Shown here: positions 38,432 to 49,439 of the stretch, in pieces
Position numbering within the stretch: the first letter of the stretch is position 1
How the letters are laid out: every line of letters starts with the position of its first letter
NCBI GenBank assembly: GCA_963277665.1
Contig: OY728123.1
Location: 629,980,915 to 630,044,914, forward strand
Source: Viscum album
Lineage: Eukaryota; Streptophyta; Magnoliopsida; Santalales; Viscaceae
Direction of reading: 5' to 3'
Length of the DNA stretch: 64,000 nucleotides
Position numbers and translations under genes: made by a program
Notes under the pieces: generated by a model
What the model was told of the DNA's origin: nothing
The model's input: the letters and a program-made list of their open reading frames with translations, nothing else
Database searches by the model: none

Positions 38432-40097
38432 TGTTTCAAAGGCGCTATTGTGGGTACCCTCAAATGATTAATGGTTTTGGGGGTACTTAGGTGCAATAGA
38501 GTGGCTGACCAAGGTCCACTCTCAAAGGGGAATTAATTGAAACAAATTATTAACGATATTATGAAGAAAAATAAAAGAGAAGAAAAAAATACTATATAAA
38601 AAGGATGTGGTATTTTTTACCAATTATAAACCTTGATAAAGTTTTCTGGAATAATATTGTAATTTTTTTTGTATTTTTTAAAAGATGTTTCATTAATAAG
38701 ATACAACGAGAAGATACTTCTTTGAGAGAATATTCCTAAAATAAGTAATAAATCTAAATATTCCTATTAATTTAATTATTAATTATTATCATATAAATTA
38801 ATACCCACTTAGTTATGATCCACTAATTTTTTAACCCTCAAACACTACGAGAGTAAACATAACCACAAAGATGAAATTTCTTAAACCCTAGGCTAGCTTC
38901 GGAACACACAATCACAAAACCCGACATTGATTGATGTACTAAGGTTAGTTCAGGATTTGCGGATAATTATATCACATATCAATTATGGATATTAGGATTA
39001 ATTGAGTTTAGGGATTATATTTTAACTCTACAAACTTATCATGTGTGGTCTGGTATTACTGATTTAGATCGTGCTCTCATAATTCACACAAAACTCAACC
39101 TCGCTTGTTCTTCTGTTAATTATTCAATTGATTTCTTATTTTTTTCTAATTTAAAAAATCAATTCAGGGATCATTTTATGATAATTATTATATCTCAATA
39201 ATTTAAAATAATTAAATTAAGAGGTTATAGTATAGATTGATTGCTAAGAAAACTACTCTTACATGGGTGGTGTGGTCATCGTGGTGACGTTTTTCATGAG
39301 CAAAGGATTGAAAGGGTAGAATCCAATCTCATATCCAAAATTAATTCCAACCTAAATAGGATGAGTAAAAAATTATAATTTAACAAAATAGAATAAAATA
39401 GAAGAAATAAAAGAAGAAAAAAGATGTTCATTTCACAAATGAAAACATTACAACATGAAGAAGAGTATAAGGCTTCGATGAGGGTATCCTTGATTTAAGA
39501 GATACCCCTCTTATAATGGTTAGAGAATTTGGGTGAAACCAATTCTACTCAACCATGAATAATAGAATTCTCATCCCCAAACTATCCAATAGAGAAAAAT
39601 AATAATTTATAGAGTGAAGGGGAGGCTATGTTTAAAGAGGGTACAAGTGTGAATGAGGAATCTCTGCTATATATTTTAATAAAAGTTGAACGTCCCATTT
39701 GACCTCTAAAACCAATGAAACAACTATTCTTGCAGAAGAATTATTTGTGAAAAATTGGGTTAGAGATATCAACTCAAAAATTGGCCCCAATCCCAAATCA
39801 AATGAAGAAGTTATGTCCCAAATACAAAACCAATGTCCTATCTGTCAGGTCCAGCCCACCTTTACCTTCATGGTCCATTTTGTCCAACAAAATGCACAAT
39901 TTCTCTCCAATGCCTAGAACTAAGGTGGTATCCCATTATATTGGGAACACAGTAACAAATTTTTTAAAATAATAAATATGAAAATATTTATCTTTGAAAT
40001 ACTATAGTGCAAAATAGTTTTTGAAAACACACTCATTTAAGCATTCCCCGACGTCAACCCATCATCTCCTAACATAAATATCCCTACATGTTGTACA
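38432..40097 (-). repeat. Athila-like 3' LTR
   Basis: This aligns with 47705-49439. Shared blocks include CAAATGATTAATGGTTTTGG (38461) with CAAATAATTAATGGTTTTTG (47734), GTGGCTGACCAAGGTC (38501 and 47770), CTAGCTTCGGAACACACAAT (38892 and 48166), and GAAATACTATAGTGCA (39997 and 49275). The right edge at 40097 (TTGTACA) directly precedes the pyrimidine-rich complement of the polypurine tract. After the GAAATACTATAGTGCA block the two LTRs are hard to align. Confidence 0.8.
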
Positions 40098-40116
40098 TTT
40101 CTTTACTCCCCTCTTT
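40098..40116 (-). promoter_or_regulatory. Athila-like polypurine tract
   Basis: The minus strand reads AAAGAGGGGAGTAAAGAAA and then TGTACAACATG, which is the expected purine tract abutting a TG-starting 3' LTR. Confidence 0.65.
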
Positions 40117-40629
40117 ATTGAATGCTTTTAAATATTTTTTTTTTGAATTTCTTAGAGGCTGTACAGTAGCTAGATATTAGGTGAACACACATAGTTCAAT
40201 TTAGTACAGTGATGGAAACGATTCGAAGAAAAAAAACATATAGAAAGACTATGTTATAAGATAAAAAGGATTACTTACCCTGAATATACATTAAATTGGG
40301 TATGTGAAACTCACAAGTCATGATTGTGTGAAAAATTGTGTGGAAAAATCAATGACACAATATACCATGAACAGAAATCACAAATAATGATGTCAAAATA
40401 TAAAAGGTTTTATAATTAGGCAACCATTCATATCATTGATGACTTCTATTATTATAAATGTCAACCCTTGATGATGAAATATTATGCATCATTATATTTC
40501 TACCAATGAATTTTTAAAACATGATTTTTCCATAAGTTCCACAAGAGAATGTTACATGATATATATATATTTAAAATTTTAAAGACAAATATAACAGGAA
40601 ATACACACAAAACACACAAATTAAATCCT

Positions 40630-41180
40630 AAATATATACCCCACAGTGTAGTCCCCTCCACCACACTTAAAATATTTCATTGTCATCAATGTGAACCGAT
40701 GAGTTGATATGTGAACACGAAAAAAATAAATTTAAATAGGAAAAATAATATAAAAGTGAAAGGGTTAGGAATAGATTGATATACTAAATTGATAATGGGG
40801 TCATGTAGTGGGATGAAATCCACTACATCAGAAGAAAATACCTTAATGTAGTTCATAAATCATTTCCCATTGACTGTGAAGCTCCTTCCTGTGTCCTCTT
40901 GAAAGATATCTACTGCACCATAAGGAAAATCATTATATACAATATAATGACCCAACCATCTGAACAGAACATACCAAGAATCAGATTCACATATCATGAA
41001 AGCTCCAGAAAAGGAACATCATTAAATATAATGAATTTATTTAGTAGCAAAAAAATCTCTTCAGAATTTAAATTTCCTTCCAAAGTATCACAGAATGTGG
41101 TAACACAACACAAGACATATTCCCCATACTTATGTTCAACAAGATTATGCAATATCATTTCAATTTTTGGTTAGATAGGG
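40630..41180 (-). pseudogene. Athila-like integrase C-terminal end, duplicate copy
   Basis: On the minus strand GAVDIFQEDTGRSFTVNGK (about 40920-40865) corresponds to the end of the Athila integrase-side polyprotein, normally near a ...FKVNGQRLK-type motif. It is followed by conserved downstream non-coding blocks. The whole segment repeats at 41755-42310: CCACACTTAAAATATTTC (40660) with CCACACTTAAATTATTAA (41776), AGTGAAAGGGTTAGGAA (40757 and 41871), and TTCCCATTGACTGT (40864 and 41980). One copy must be a tandem duplicate within the element. Confidence 0.65.
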
Positions 41181-41754
41181 AAAATTGGCTTGTAATGTGG
41201 CTATCTTAATATGCTGTTCATGGCTTCTAAGGGATAAAAGGATTGAATGTTCAAGGTTTTCTATTATAAAAAATGATTCCTTTAAATAGCGGATTTAATA
41301 CAAAAAAATGCCTCAATCATTTAAAAAAGAGTACCTCAAACAATCATGTTTTGACAGGAATAAATGAAATTCTTGTTAAATAATGAATTGTTTGGTTCTC
41401 TCACGAAACGAGGTAAATGTATAGAATATGAAAAAATGGTTCAGAATCCTCACAGGAAAGTGATTTAAAATATAAAGACAGTGAGATGTGGAATGGGATT
41501 CAAAATTCTGAGTAATTTTCCGAAAATTAACAATTATTTGAACTTGAAACAAAGTTATTTTTAGCATCCATTTAAGCTCTGTTTCATGGGATAAATTATT
41601 TCACTTATTGATATGAATTTTAAAATGGTGATGAGAATCATTTCAGATCAAAAGTTTTAAAAACACAAAAAATGTGAAAAATAAACACACAAAATTTTAA
41701 AAACACCCAATTGTTTTTAAATAATTGAAAAATAGGAAAATAAATGAAATTAAT

Positions 41755-42310
41755 AAACTAAAAGGCTCCCTCCGCCACACTTAAATTATTAAATTTTCCT
41801 CAATGTGAACCCATGGGATGATATATTCACAGGAAATGTATAATTTTAAAAGGGACAAAGAATAAATAAGTGAAAGGGTTAGGAACAACCTGATATGAAT
41901 AAGTGATAATGGGGTCATGTATTGTGATGAAATCCCCTGCATTTGTAGGAATTCTCTAAATATATTTATTCAAACGTTTCCCATTGACTGTAAAACTCTT
42001 TCCCATGTCTTCTTATGTGGCCTCCACTACACGATAAGGAAAAACATTAGTCAAAACATATGCACCAACCCATCTGGAATGAAACTTACCAGGTAGAAGC
42101 TACAGTCGTGAACTGTAGAGAAGAACTTTCTATCCAACATGAATCTCCCATTGTTGGATCATTATATCATGTGCTGCTTTTGATCTTTCCTTATGGAGCC
42201 TTTCGTTCTCATATGAAGGCAACAAAATATCCTTATGCTCTTGAATTTGAAGCTTCATTTAGATTTCTCCTTCTACCACTTCCATGTTGCAATTATTTAT
42301 AGCCCAATAA
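41755..42310 (-). pseudogene. Athila-like integrase C-terminal end, element-proximal copy
   Basis: This copy adjoins the integrase core (42412 onward) and is presumably the original. On the minus strand it holds a GHIRRHGKEFYSQWETF segment near 42030-41975, the frameshifted partner of the better-preserved segment in the duplicate, and the preceding part of the C-terminus near 42240-42060. Confidence 0.6.
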
Positions 42311-42411
42311 AACTAATTCTCAACTTAAATGGGGAGTTGGAATGATTTCCCAAAAACAATATGAAATGGGGACATACCGATAGGAGTTTTCAATGTTGTC
42401 CTATATGCCTA

Positions 42412-43080
42412 TTACACATCATCTATGTGATTTCTCCAATCCTTAATATTCTGCTGTACTATTTTCTCCCAAATTTCTTCCAACTCACGATTTGAAACCT
42501 CATACTGGACATTTGTTTTGGGTTGGTATGGTGTTGATGTTTTGTGTGTCACCCCATACTTTAGAAGGAGGGAAGCCAAAATATGATTATAGAAGTGCGT
42601 TCCTTGGTCACTGATGATGAACTTTGTTACTCCAAACCTAAAAAAAATCCATGTCTTGACAATGTCCACTACCACATGAGAATCATCAGCCATAGTGTCC
42701 TTCACCTCCACCAATTTACTCATATAATCAATAGAAACCAAAATATAAAAATCCCTAATGAACTAGGAAAAGGACCCAAAAAATCGATGCCCCATACATC
42801 AAAAATCTCACAGAATAATATGCGCTGTTGGGGCATCTCATATCTCCTAGAAATGATCCCAGTGCATTGGAAATGAGATATTGACTTGCAATACACATGG
42901 GCATCATGGAATAAGATATGTCAATATAATCCAGAGTCAAAAACATTCATAGATATCTATTGGGGTCCAAAGTCACCACCATAAGAAAGTGTTTAATAGA
43001 ATTATAGAATAGACTCAAACTTATGATCAGGAACACACATCCTAATAACCTGGCCACTACACATGCATCAAAAGAAGGGA
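42412..43080 (-). pseudogene. Athila-like integrase core pseudogene
   Basis: A 109-codon open minus-strand frame (42741-42412) starts with VSIDYMSKLVEVKDTMADDS and contains FGVTKFIISDQGTHFYNH, so the second catalytic aspartate (SDQG) is present. YQPKTNVQYEVSNRELEEIW contains the catalytic glutamate (QYEVSNRE). Upstream, in another frame, EMPQQRILFCEIFDVWGIDF (about 42843-42785) leads into the core, and a zinc-binding segment precedes it. A single frame change between these parts is the main damage. The spacing matches Athila integrases. Confidence 0.85.
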
Positions 43081-43640
43081 TCATCCCACACATAAAATAT
43101 AGGATCACTCTTTAATTTTTGGAGTTGATGCTTATTTTAATTTGAAGGGATTTCAGAGGCAACAAGTTAGTTAACTAAATCAGAATACCAAGGATGCATA
43201 CCTGAGATGGAATAAAGATTCTTATCAGTGAAACTGTCTCGTAGTGGTACTTGGTCCAAGGTGTCATCCTCTAATGTGTGAGTAAGCCTACTCATGTGGT
43301 CTGCCACCACATTTTCGGAACCCTTCTTGTCATTTATCTCAATATAAAATTCCTAAAGAAGTATCATCCATCAGATATGTCTGGGATTTTCATCTGGCTG
43401 CTTCAAGATGTACCTCAGAGGTGCATGGTCAAAAAAAAACAATAGCTTTAAATCTCAATAAACATGAACAGAATTTTTCAAAATCTAACATGAAAGAAAG
43501 AAGCTCATTTTCCATGGTGTTTTATTTTTCTTGGGCAAAATCTAGTGTCCTCAATTCATAGGAAATCACATGTGAATTTTCCATCCACCCTCTAAGAGAA
43601 GACAACTCCAACCGAAAATTTGGAGGTGTCACACATAAGA
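43080..43640 (-). pseudogene. Athila-like RNase H pseudogene
   Basis: Between RT and integrase on the minus strand. Remains include a YELRTLDFAQEK-like stretch (complement of about 43535-43565), a segment near 43440-43500 with MLDFEKFCSCLLR-like residues, and HADHMSRLTHTLEDDTLDQV-type residues near 43310-43250 that match the linker between RNase H and the integrase zinc finger. Several frame changes occur. Assignment relies strongly on position. Confidence 0.55.
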
Positions 43641-43762
43641 TCAAAAGTGATGCCCCATTGTGGGGGATGCATGATCAGTGGAGTTTTCATACACTTCTTT
43701 AGCTCATCCAATGCGACCCTACAAGAGTCATCAGACACAAAATCAGAATCCTTTATAAGTAA

Positions 43763-44600
43763 TCATGATATAGGAAGAGAAATATTACTAAAATCTCTGA
43801 TGAAACACTGATAAAAGCCTTCATTCCATTGGAAAGATCTAATATCATGCACACATGAAGGATAAGGTAAGGATGCAATAATGTCTATCTTAGATCTATC
43901 GACCTCTATCCCATGTTTTAACACCACATGCCCTAAGACAATTCCCTGATCTACCATGAAATGTAACTTTTCAAAGTTCATGACTAGATTCTTCTCAATA
44001 CAATGATTCAACACCATTCCCAGACTACATAGACATTCATCAACTGAGGATCCATACCATGTAAAATAATACATAAATACCACCCTAAAGGTGTCAATAA
44101 AATCAGATAAAATACTCACCTTGCATCTTTGGAAGGTACCTGGGGCTTGGAAAATTCCAAATGGCATCCTCCGGTAGGACAACGTACCGAATAGATAAGT
44201 GAACGTTGCCTTATTTTCACCATCCAGAGCAATATGAACCTGAATGTATCAAGAAAATCCATCAAGGAAACAATAGTGTTTTTCGCCAGCTAGTCTCTCA
44301 AGCATTTGATCAATAAATGTAGGGGGAAATGGTCCTTGTGAGTGGAAGGATTTAGTTTCCATTAATCAATACACACATGCCATCTATTTTGAAAAATCAT
44401 CGTAACTAAATCATATTTCTCATTTTAACAATTGTAACATCACTTTTCTTAGGCACAACCATTAATAGGACTTACCCACTGAGAATCCGAAATGGGAAAG
44501 ATTATAAATTCCTTAATAAATTTCTCAGTTTCTTTTTTTTATGACTTCCAGAAGAGTTGGATTTAGTCTCTTTTGTGGCCACCTAATAGTTTTAGCCCCA
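43763..44600 (-). pseudogene. Athila-like reverse transcriptase pseudogene
   Basis: A 139-codon open minus-strand frame (44182-43763) contains SYRRMPFGIFQAPGTFQRCK, the catalytic box, DECLCSLGMVLNHCIEKNLV, GIVLGHVVLKHGIEVDRSKI and IRSFQWNEGFYQCFIRDFS, all in Athila RT order. The catalytic F-M-D-D box reads FMYYF: both aspartates are tyrosine, so the enzyme is dead. Upstream blocks are readable at 44380-44200 (DHFPPTFIDQMLERLAGEKH, then CFLDGFS) and near 44480 (PISDSQWVSPI). This is the best preserved part of the Athila-like element. Confidence 0.9.
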
Positions 44601-45339
44601 TCATCCTAAAAAATCCTATGCATGTAAATGGAGGGACTAATACCTGATATGTCATCCAAGGTCCACATGATTTCCTTAATGTTTTCCCTCAAAATATTCA
44701 AATGTTTTTCTTATTGTTTAAAAGGGATATTTTTAGTAAGGATAACTGATAATTTCTCACCACTTAACAAGTATGAGTATTTGAGATTAGGTGGATATGG
44801 CATGAGTTCCAATGTAGGGGGTGATGTATGGATGTAGAAATTGAAAGAACTGAAATATGTGCACAATAAACATCATTATCAGAATTTACATCATATTAGT
44901 CAAAGAATAGAGCATCAAATCCATTAACATACTCAACAAGCATGTCATAATCAGAGAGCATATGATCAAAATAAGAATATGAATCCATTTCAAAATCAAA
45001 TCTAAGAGTGTCTTGTCCAATAGAAAATGGTGTGGAAGAACTCTTAGAAATCAAACTAGAACAAATACTCATAATCTACTTAATGATAGGATAATAAAAT
45101 TCCATGGGGTTTTTATTTTTTGGTTTAAAATGGATGATAACAAATGCAGAATGGTCTTATGAGGGGTACTTCATGGAGTCTGTAACATTAAATATCACAA
45201 CATCAACCCCAAACTCCATGGAAAGTGTACCCTCATTGAAATTAATGATTGTTTTTGAAGTTTTGAGGAATGGTGTACCTATGATAATGTGAGCATGAGG
45301 ACTTACCTAATTATCCTCCATGTTAACCATGTAGAAATA

Positions 45340-45768
45340 TTATGGAAATAACAGGTCGCATACCCAAAAAACTACACCCTCAAGGACTCCCATTGGACTT
45401 TTCATAGCTCTATTTGACATCAGCACCACTAATATTGTCGACTTCAACTCTCCAACTTGAAACAAAGATAATATAGAGTGAGACATCACATTTATGGAAG
45501 CTCCTAAATCACATAAATAATAAAAAAAGTTTAAATCCCCTATAGTGCATGGGATAGTGAATGTCCCCAGGCCGTTGAAATTTTTTGGCATCACTAGAGT
45601 TGGTGTAATGAGTGATGAAACATTCCTTTCAAGATTAATACTCTCATTTCCCTTGAGGCCTCTTAAATTGGTACAATTTTCTTTAAAAAATTTGGTATAC
45701 CTTGGGATTTTCTTAATGGATTCAGGTAAAGAGATGTTGATCTCCACATTCTTTAATGTGTCCAACAT
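45340..45768 (-). pseudogene. Athila-like protease pseudogene (142 open codons)
   Basis: The open minus-strand frame reads, from its N-terminus, LDTLKNVEINISLPESIKKI, then LGTFTIPCTIGDLNFF, then the active-site loop YYLCDLGASINVMSHSILS, and a final GVLEGVVFW segment. This is the Athila type of aspartic protease domain, in which the active site reads D-L-G-A-S. The catalytic aspartate is still present. The start shown is arbitrary, because the domain is part of a gag-pol polyprotein. The long plus-strand frame over the same bases (45545-45931) is a shadow. Confidence 0.88.
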
Positions 45769-46599
45769 ATCTTTTTACATCGCCTCTTCAGCCATATTTG
45801 GGGTTTTTAATACTATATTTGGAAATAGAAGGGGTTTAGGAAGAACAAAATCAATATTTTTCTTACCTTCATCTTTCTCATTGGGTTTGTTATCATCTTG
45901 TTTTGAATGGGTCTTCTATGGAGTGAGGTGAATCCTAGTGGAATGATAGGTGAAAGTGTATAAGTTGTTTTCATCCCACATATCAATGAGATGGTATAGG
46001 ATTTCCAATTTGTATTTGGAGTAGGTTGGGAAGGTATATTTCTAGAATTATTACTTACCAGTTCATAGAGGGTGGTGGCAATCTAGTTCATGTGAGTCTT
46101 CAACTCCCTCAGCTTCGAACCTTGAATCTTCAGCTCATTCCCTCGATTAAGAACAATTTTCTTCAAAAGGTCATCAATTTTAGAATCTACCTTTGATTGA
46201 GAGTTCCCTTTTTGTTGAATTTTTGATGCGTTATCTTCAAATCAACTTTGGGGTTGTTGGAAAACCTATTTGTAAGGTTTATGCTTCCCAAATTTTTGTT
46301 GAAAAGGGGGCCTTTGTTATTATCCAGAGTCATACCTCAGGTCCGATACATCCTTCCACCCTGGTTGTATGTTGGATAAAATGAATAAAAATTATTTTAG
46401 GGATATGGTTGATGTTGTCTTTGGTAATATGGTCTCCTAGAAAACGCTTCTGCACAATCTTCGTTTTCTAGTCGTTGGGGGAAACTTTCAGTTGGGTGGT
46501 TTATTTCAGTGAAAATTTCATATTTCTTTATTGGAGTGGGTTGGGATGTTTTTTGGGTAATTAAATTTTCTTCCCCATAGTGGTCAATTCTTATAACAT

Positions 46600-47322
46600 A
46601 GTATCAATCAAATTAATTTCAAGATAAGATAGACTTAATTTTTGTACTCCTCTGACATGTAGTGTACCTCGATCACCAAATTGTTGACAGTTTTGGGCCA
46701 TTTTGTCCATAAATGCATGGGTATCTACTAGTGTCATGTTGAACAATACTCATCTAGCCACATCATCAACCATCCTCCTCTCTATTGGTGTGAGTCCTTC
46801 ATAGAAGTCTTGTATGAGGATTTTCTCACTGATTTGGTGATATGGGCTGTTTGGACACAACTTCTTGAATAACTCCTAGTACTCATACATTGACTCCCCT
46901 CGGGCTTGCTTGATCCCCGAGATCTTCTTAATAATGAATGTGGTCCTTGATGGTGGAAAAAATATCCACACAGAAAGATGTTTCTAATCATTCCAAAATG
47001 GTTTATCTTCAGGTTGTGAATAATAAATCCAACATTTTGCAGATCCATCAAGTGAGAATGGGAATGATCTTAGTTTGATTTGATATTCATAATCATTTAT
47101 TGGTTTTGAGGTTGATAAAAACACATTAAATTCCCTCAAATTATTATTTATATGGTCACCAGATAATCCATGAACATTTGGAAGTAGATGAATTAACCTA
47201 GATTTCATTTCAATGTGTGATTCGAGATTTTGGAAGGCAATGCAATTTGGTTGATATTTAATAATAGATCTAACCAATTCTTGAATAGTTATATTATGTT
47301 CATTTCTATTATTTTCAGCCAT
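46600..47322 (-). pseudogene. Athila-like gag pseudogene
   Basis: The minus-strand frame opens at 47322 with MAENNRNEHNITIQELV and contains IEMKSRLIHLLPNVHGLSGD, EFNVFLSTSKPINDYEYQIK and LRSFPFSLDGSAKCWIYYSQ. This is the typical capsid block in which LRLFPFSL and AxxWL are conserved. After a frame change it continues through SGIKQARGESMYEYQELFKK (about 46920-46860) and PYHQISEKILIQDFYEGLTP (near 46835-46780). The start codon is plausible, since it lies about 380 bases inside the 5' LTR end. The region downstream up to the protease is too decayed to read. Confidence 0.85.
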
Positions 47323-47686
47323 TGGTTCTTGTTTTATGTTAGAAAATTAATTTATTCCAATTACAATTTTCTGGTATTGGAGGAATTCTCCAACTGGTTG
47401 AATGTTTAAACTCCTAGTAGACTGAGAATGTATGATTTGAGATCGAAGGCTATGTTCAATCTCAGAGTCCATATCTAAAAGATCCTTAGGATTATTTCAT
47501 TTCATAAATCATATAAAAATAAAAATAAAGAAATTGGACCATAATAAAAATGATAATTTTGAGTTGATGGTCCAAAAAGAAGAAGAAGAAAAATTTGGAT
47601 TGTGTAAAGAAGGAAGAAAGAGGAAAAGAAAAGAATAAAAAGTAAAATAAAATAAATAACACTAAATGGAGGAAATAATCACAGGC

Positions 47687-47704
47687 CTCCCTTGAAACTA
47701 TAAC
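47687..47704 (-). promoter_or_regulatory. Athila-like primer-binding site (decayed)
   Basis: Just inside the 5' LTR end the minus strand reads GTTATAGTTTCAAGGGA. This keeps the pattern of the TGGCGCCGTTGCCGGGGA site used by Athila/Tat elements at roughly half the positions. It is tentative and mainly positional. Confidence 0.35.
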
Positions 47705-49439
47705 AATTTTAAAGGTGTTCTTGTGTGCACCCTCAAATAATTAATGGTTTTTGGGGTACTTAGGAGCAGCAATGTGGCTGACCAAGGTCGTCTCTAAAAG
47801 AGGCAGTAATTGAAACAAATTATTAATGGAATTATGAAAATAACAAAAAAGAGAAGAAACACAGAACATAAAAACTATAGGGAATTTTTCTTACAATTAT
47901 AATCCTTAAAGAAGTTTTTTGGAACAAGATTGTATTTTTTTGTTTTTATTTTTGAAATGAAGTTTGATTTATAAGACCCAACGAGAAGATACTTTTCATA
48001 GAAAATATTTTTAAAAGATGTAATCAATCAAAATATACCTATTAATTTAAATATTAATAATTATCATTTAAATTAATACCCATTTAATTATGATCCCTTA
48101 ATTTGTTAACCCACTAACCCTATGAGTGTTAACTAAACCATAAAGATTAAATTAGTTAAACCCTAAGCTAGCTTCGGAACACACAATCACAATACCATTC
48201 TCTGATTGATGTTATATGGTTACCTTATGGTTAGTGGATAATTAAAGCACATATCTATTCTTTAATTAGGATTAACTGATTTTAGGGTTTATATTTTAAC
48301 TCTACAAACATATCCCATGTGATCTTGTATTATCGATTAATATCACACTCTCACAATTCACACAATACTCAACCTCACTTGTTTTTGTGTTAATTGGTCA
48401 AATGCTTTCTTAGTTTCTTCTATTTTAAAAACATAATTAATGTGTACTATTAATTTAACTACATTTTATAATTGAATCAACATAATTAAATGAATATTTT
48501 ATAAGATAAATCTTTCATTACTAAAAATAATCTTCAATGGGCAGTGTGGTCAACGTGGGGATATTCTGCAAGAGGAAAGGATTGAAAGGGTAGAACAGAA
48601 TCTCGTCTGCAATATTAATTAAAACCCAAATAGTATGAGTAAAGATGAATATAATTGAACAAAATAGAAGAAAAGAGACGAATTAAATGAAGAACAAATA
48701 ATTTTATTACACAAATGAAAACATTACAACATGAAGAATAGAAGAAGGCTCTGATGAGGGGATCCTTTCTTTAAAAGATACCCTTCTTACAATGGTTGGA
48801 GAATTTGGGTGAAACAAATTCTCCTCTACCTTAATTATCTTTATTAACGTCCCTAAATCCTAAAAATTAGAAAAACACTAATTTACAGAGCGTAGGGGAG
48901 GTTAGGTTTATATATATTTCAAGTGTGACTGGGGAATCTTGGCCAAATATTCTAACACAAATTTTACCACTCATTGGTCCTCTAAAGCGCATGGAACAAC
49001 TATTCTTACAGAAATATTATTTGTGCCAAATTGGATTAGAGAGATACTCACAGAATATGGGCCCAATAAAATCTCATATGAAGAAATTATGGCCCAAATA
49101 TAGAATCAATGCCCAGTTTGTCGGGTCCAACCCACCTTTGATTTAATGGTCCATTTAGTCCATCCAAATGCATGATTTAGCTCCAAGTTCCTGAATAGAG
49201 TTTTTTCCCATTAATTAAGGAACAAATTTAAAAGATTTCATGTTCAAATAATAAATATTAAAATATTTATTATCGAAATACTATAGTGCACTATAATGGG
49301 TAAAACTAGAATTTCCATCATATTATCAAATGAATGATCTAATCCCAAATATTTTATAAATAAACATATTTAGAACAATGTAATGGAATTTTATCATTTA
49401 TTATCAATAATATATTCAATAAAAATGTGTTTTATTACA
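47705..49439 (-). repeat. Athila-like 5' LTR
   Basis: Partner of 38432-40097 (shared blocks are listed there). It is about 70 bases longer than the other copy, with the extra sequence mainly near its right end (49291-49439). The LTR start on the minus strand reads TGTAATAAAACACAT. The E2 LTR resumes immediately after (TTCCACACACCTCCATATAA at 49441 matches TAACACACCTCCATCTAATG at 56206). Confidence 0.75.

Larger units (their letters stand above)
38432..49439 (-). mobile_element. Athila-like Ty3/gypsy element nested in the E2 5' LTR
   Basis: Two direct LTR copies (38432-40097 and about 47705-49439) flank gag, protease, RT, RNase H and integrase read on the minus strand. The protease (CDLGASINVMS), RT (SYRRMPFG, GIVLGH) and integrase (FDVWGIDFLGPFPSS) have the signature of the Athila branch. 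The E2 LTR sequence continues on both sides, so this is a later insertion. Decay is moderate: several domains still keep 100 or more open codons. Confidence 0.88.

Noticed and set aside
45545..45931. 128-codon plus-strand open frame
   Set aside because: Antisense to the clearly recognisable Athila protease, so it is a shadow frame.
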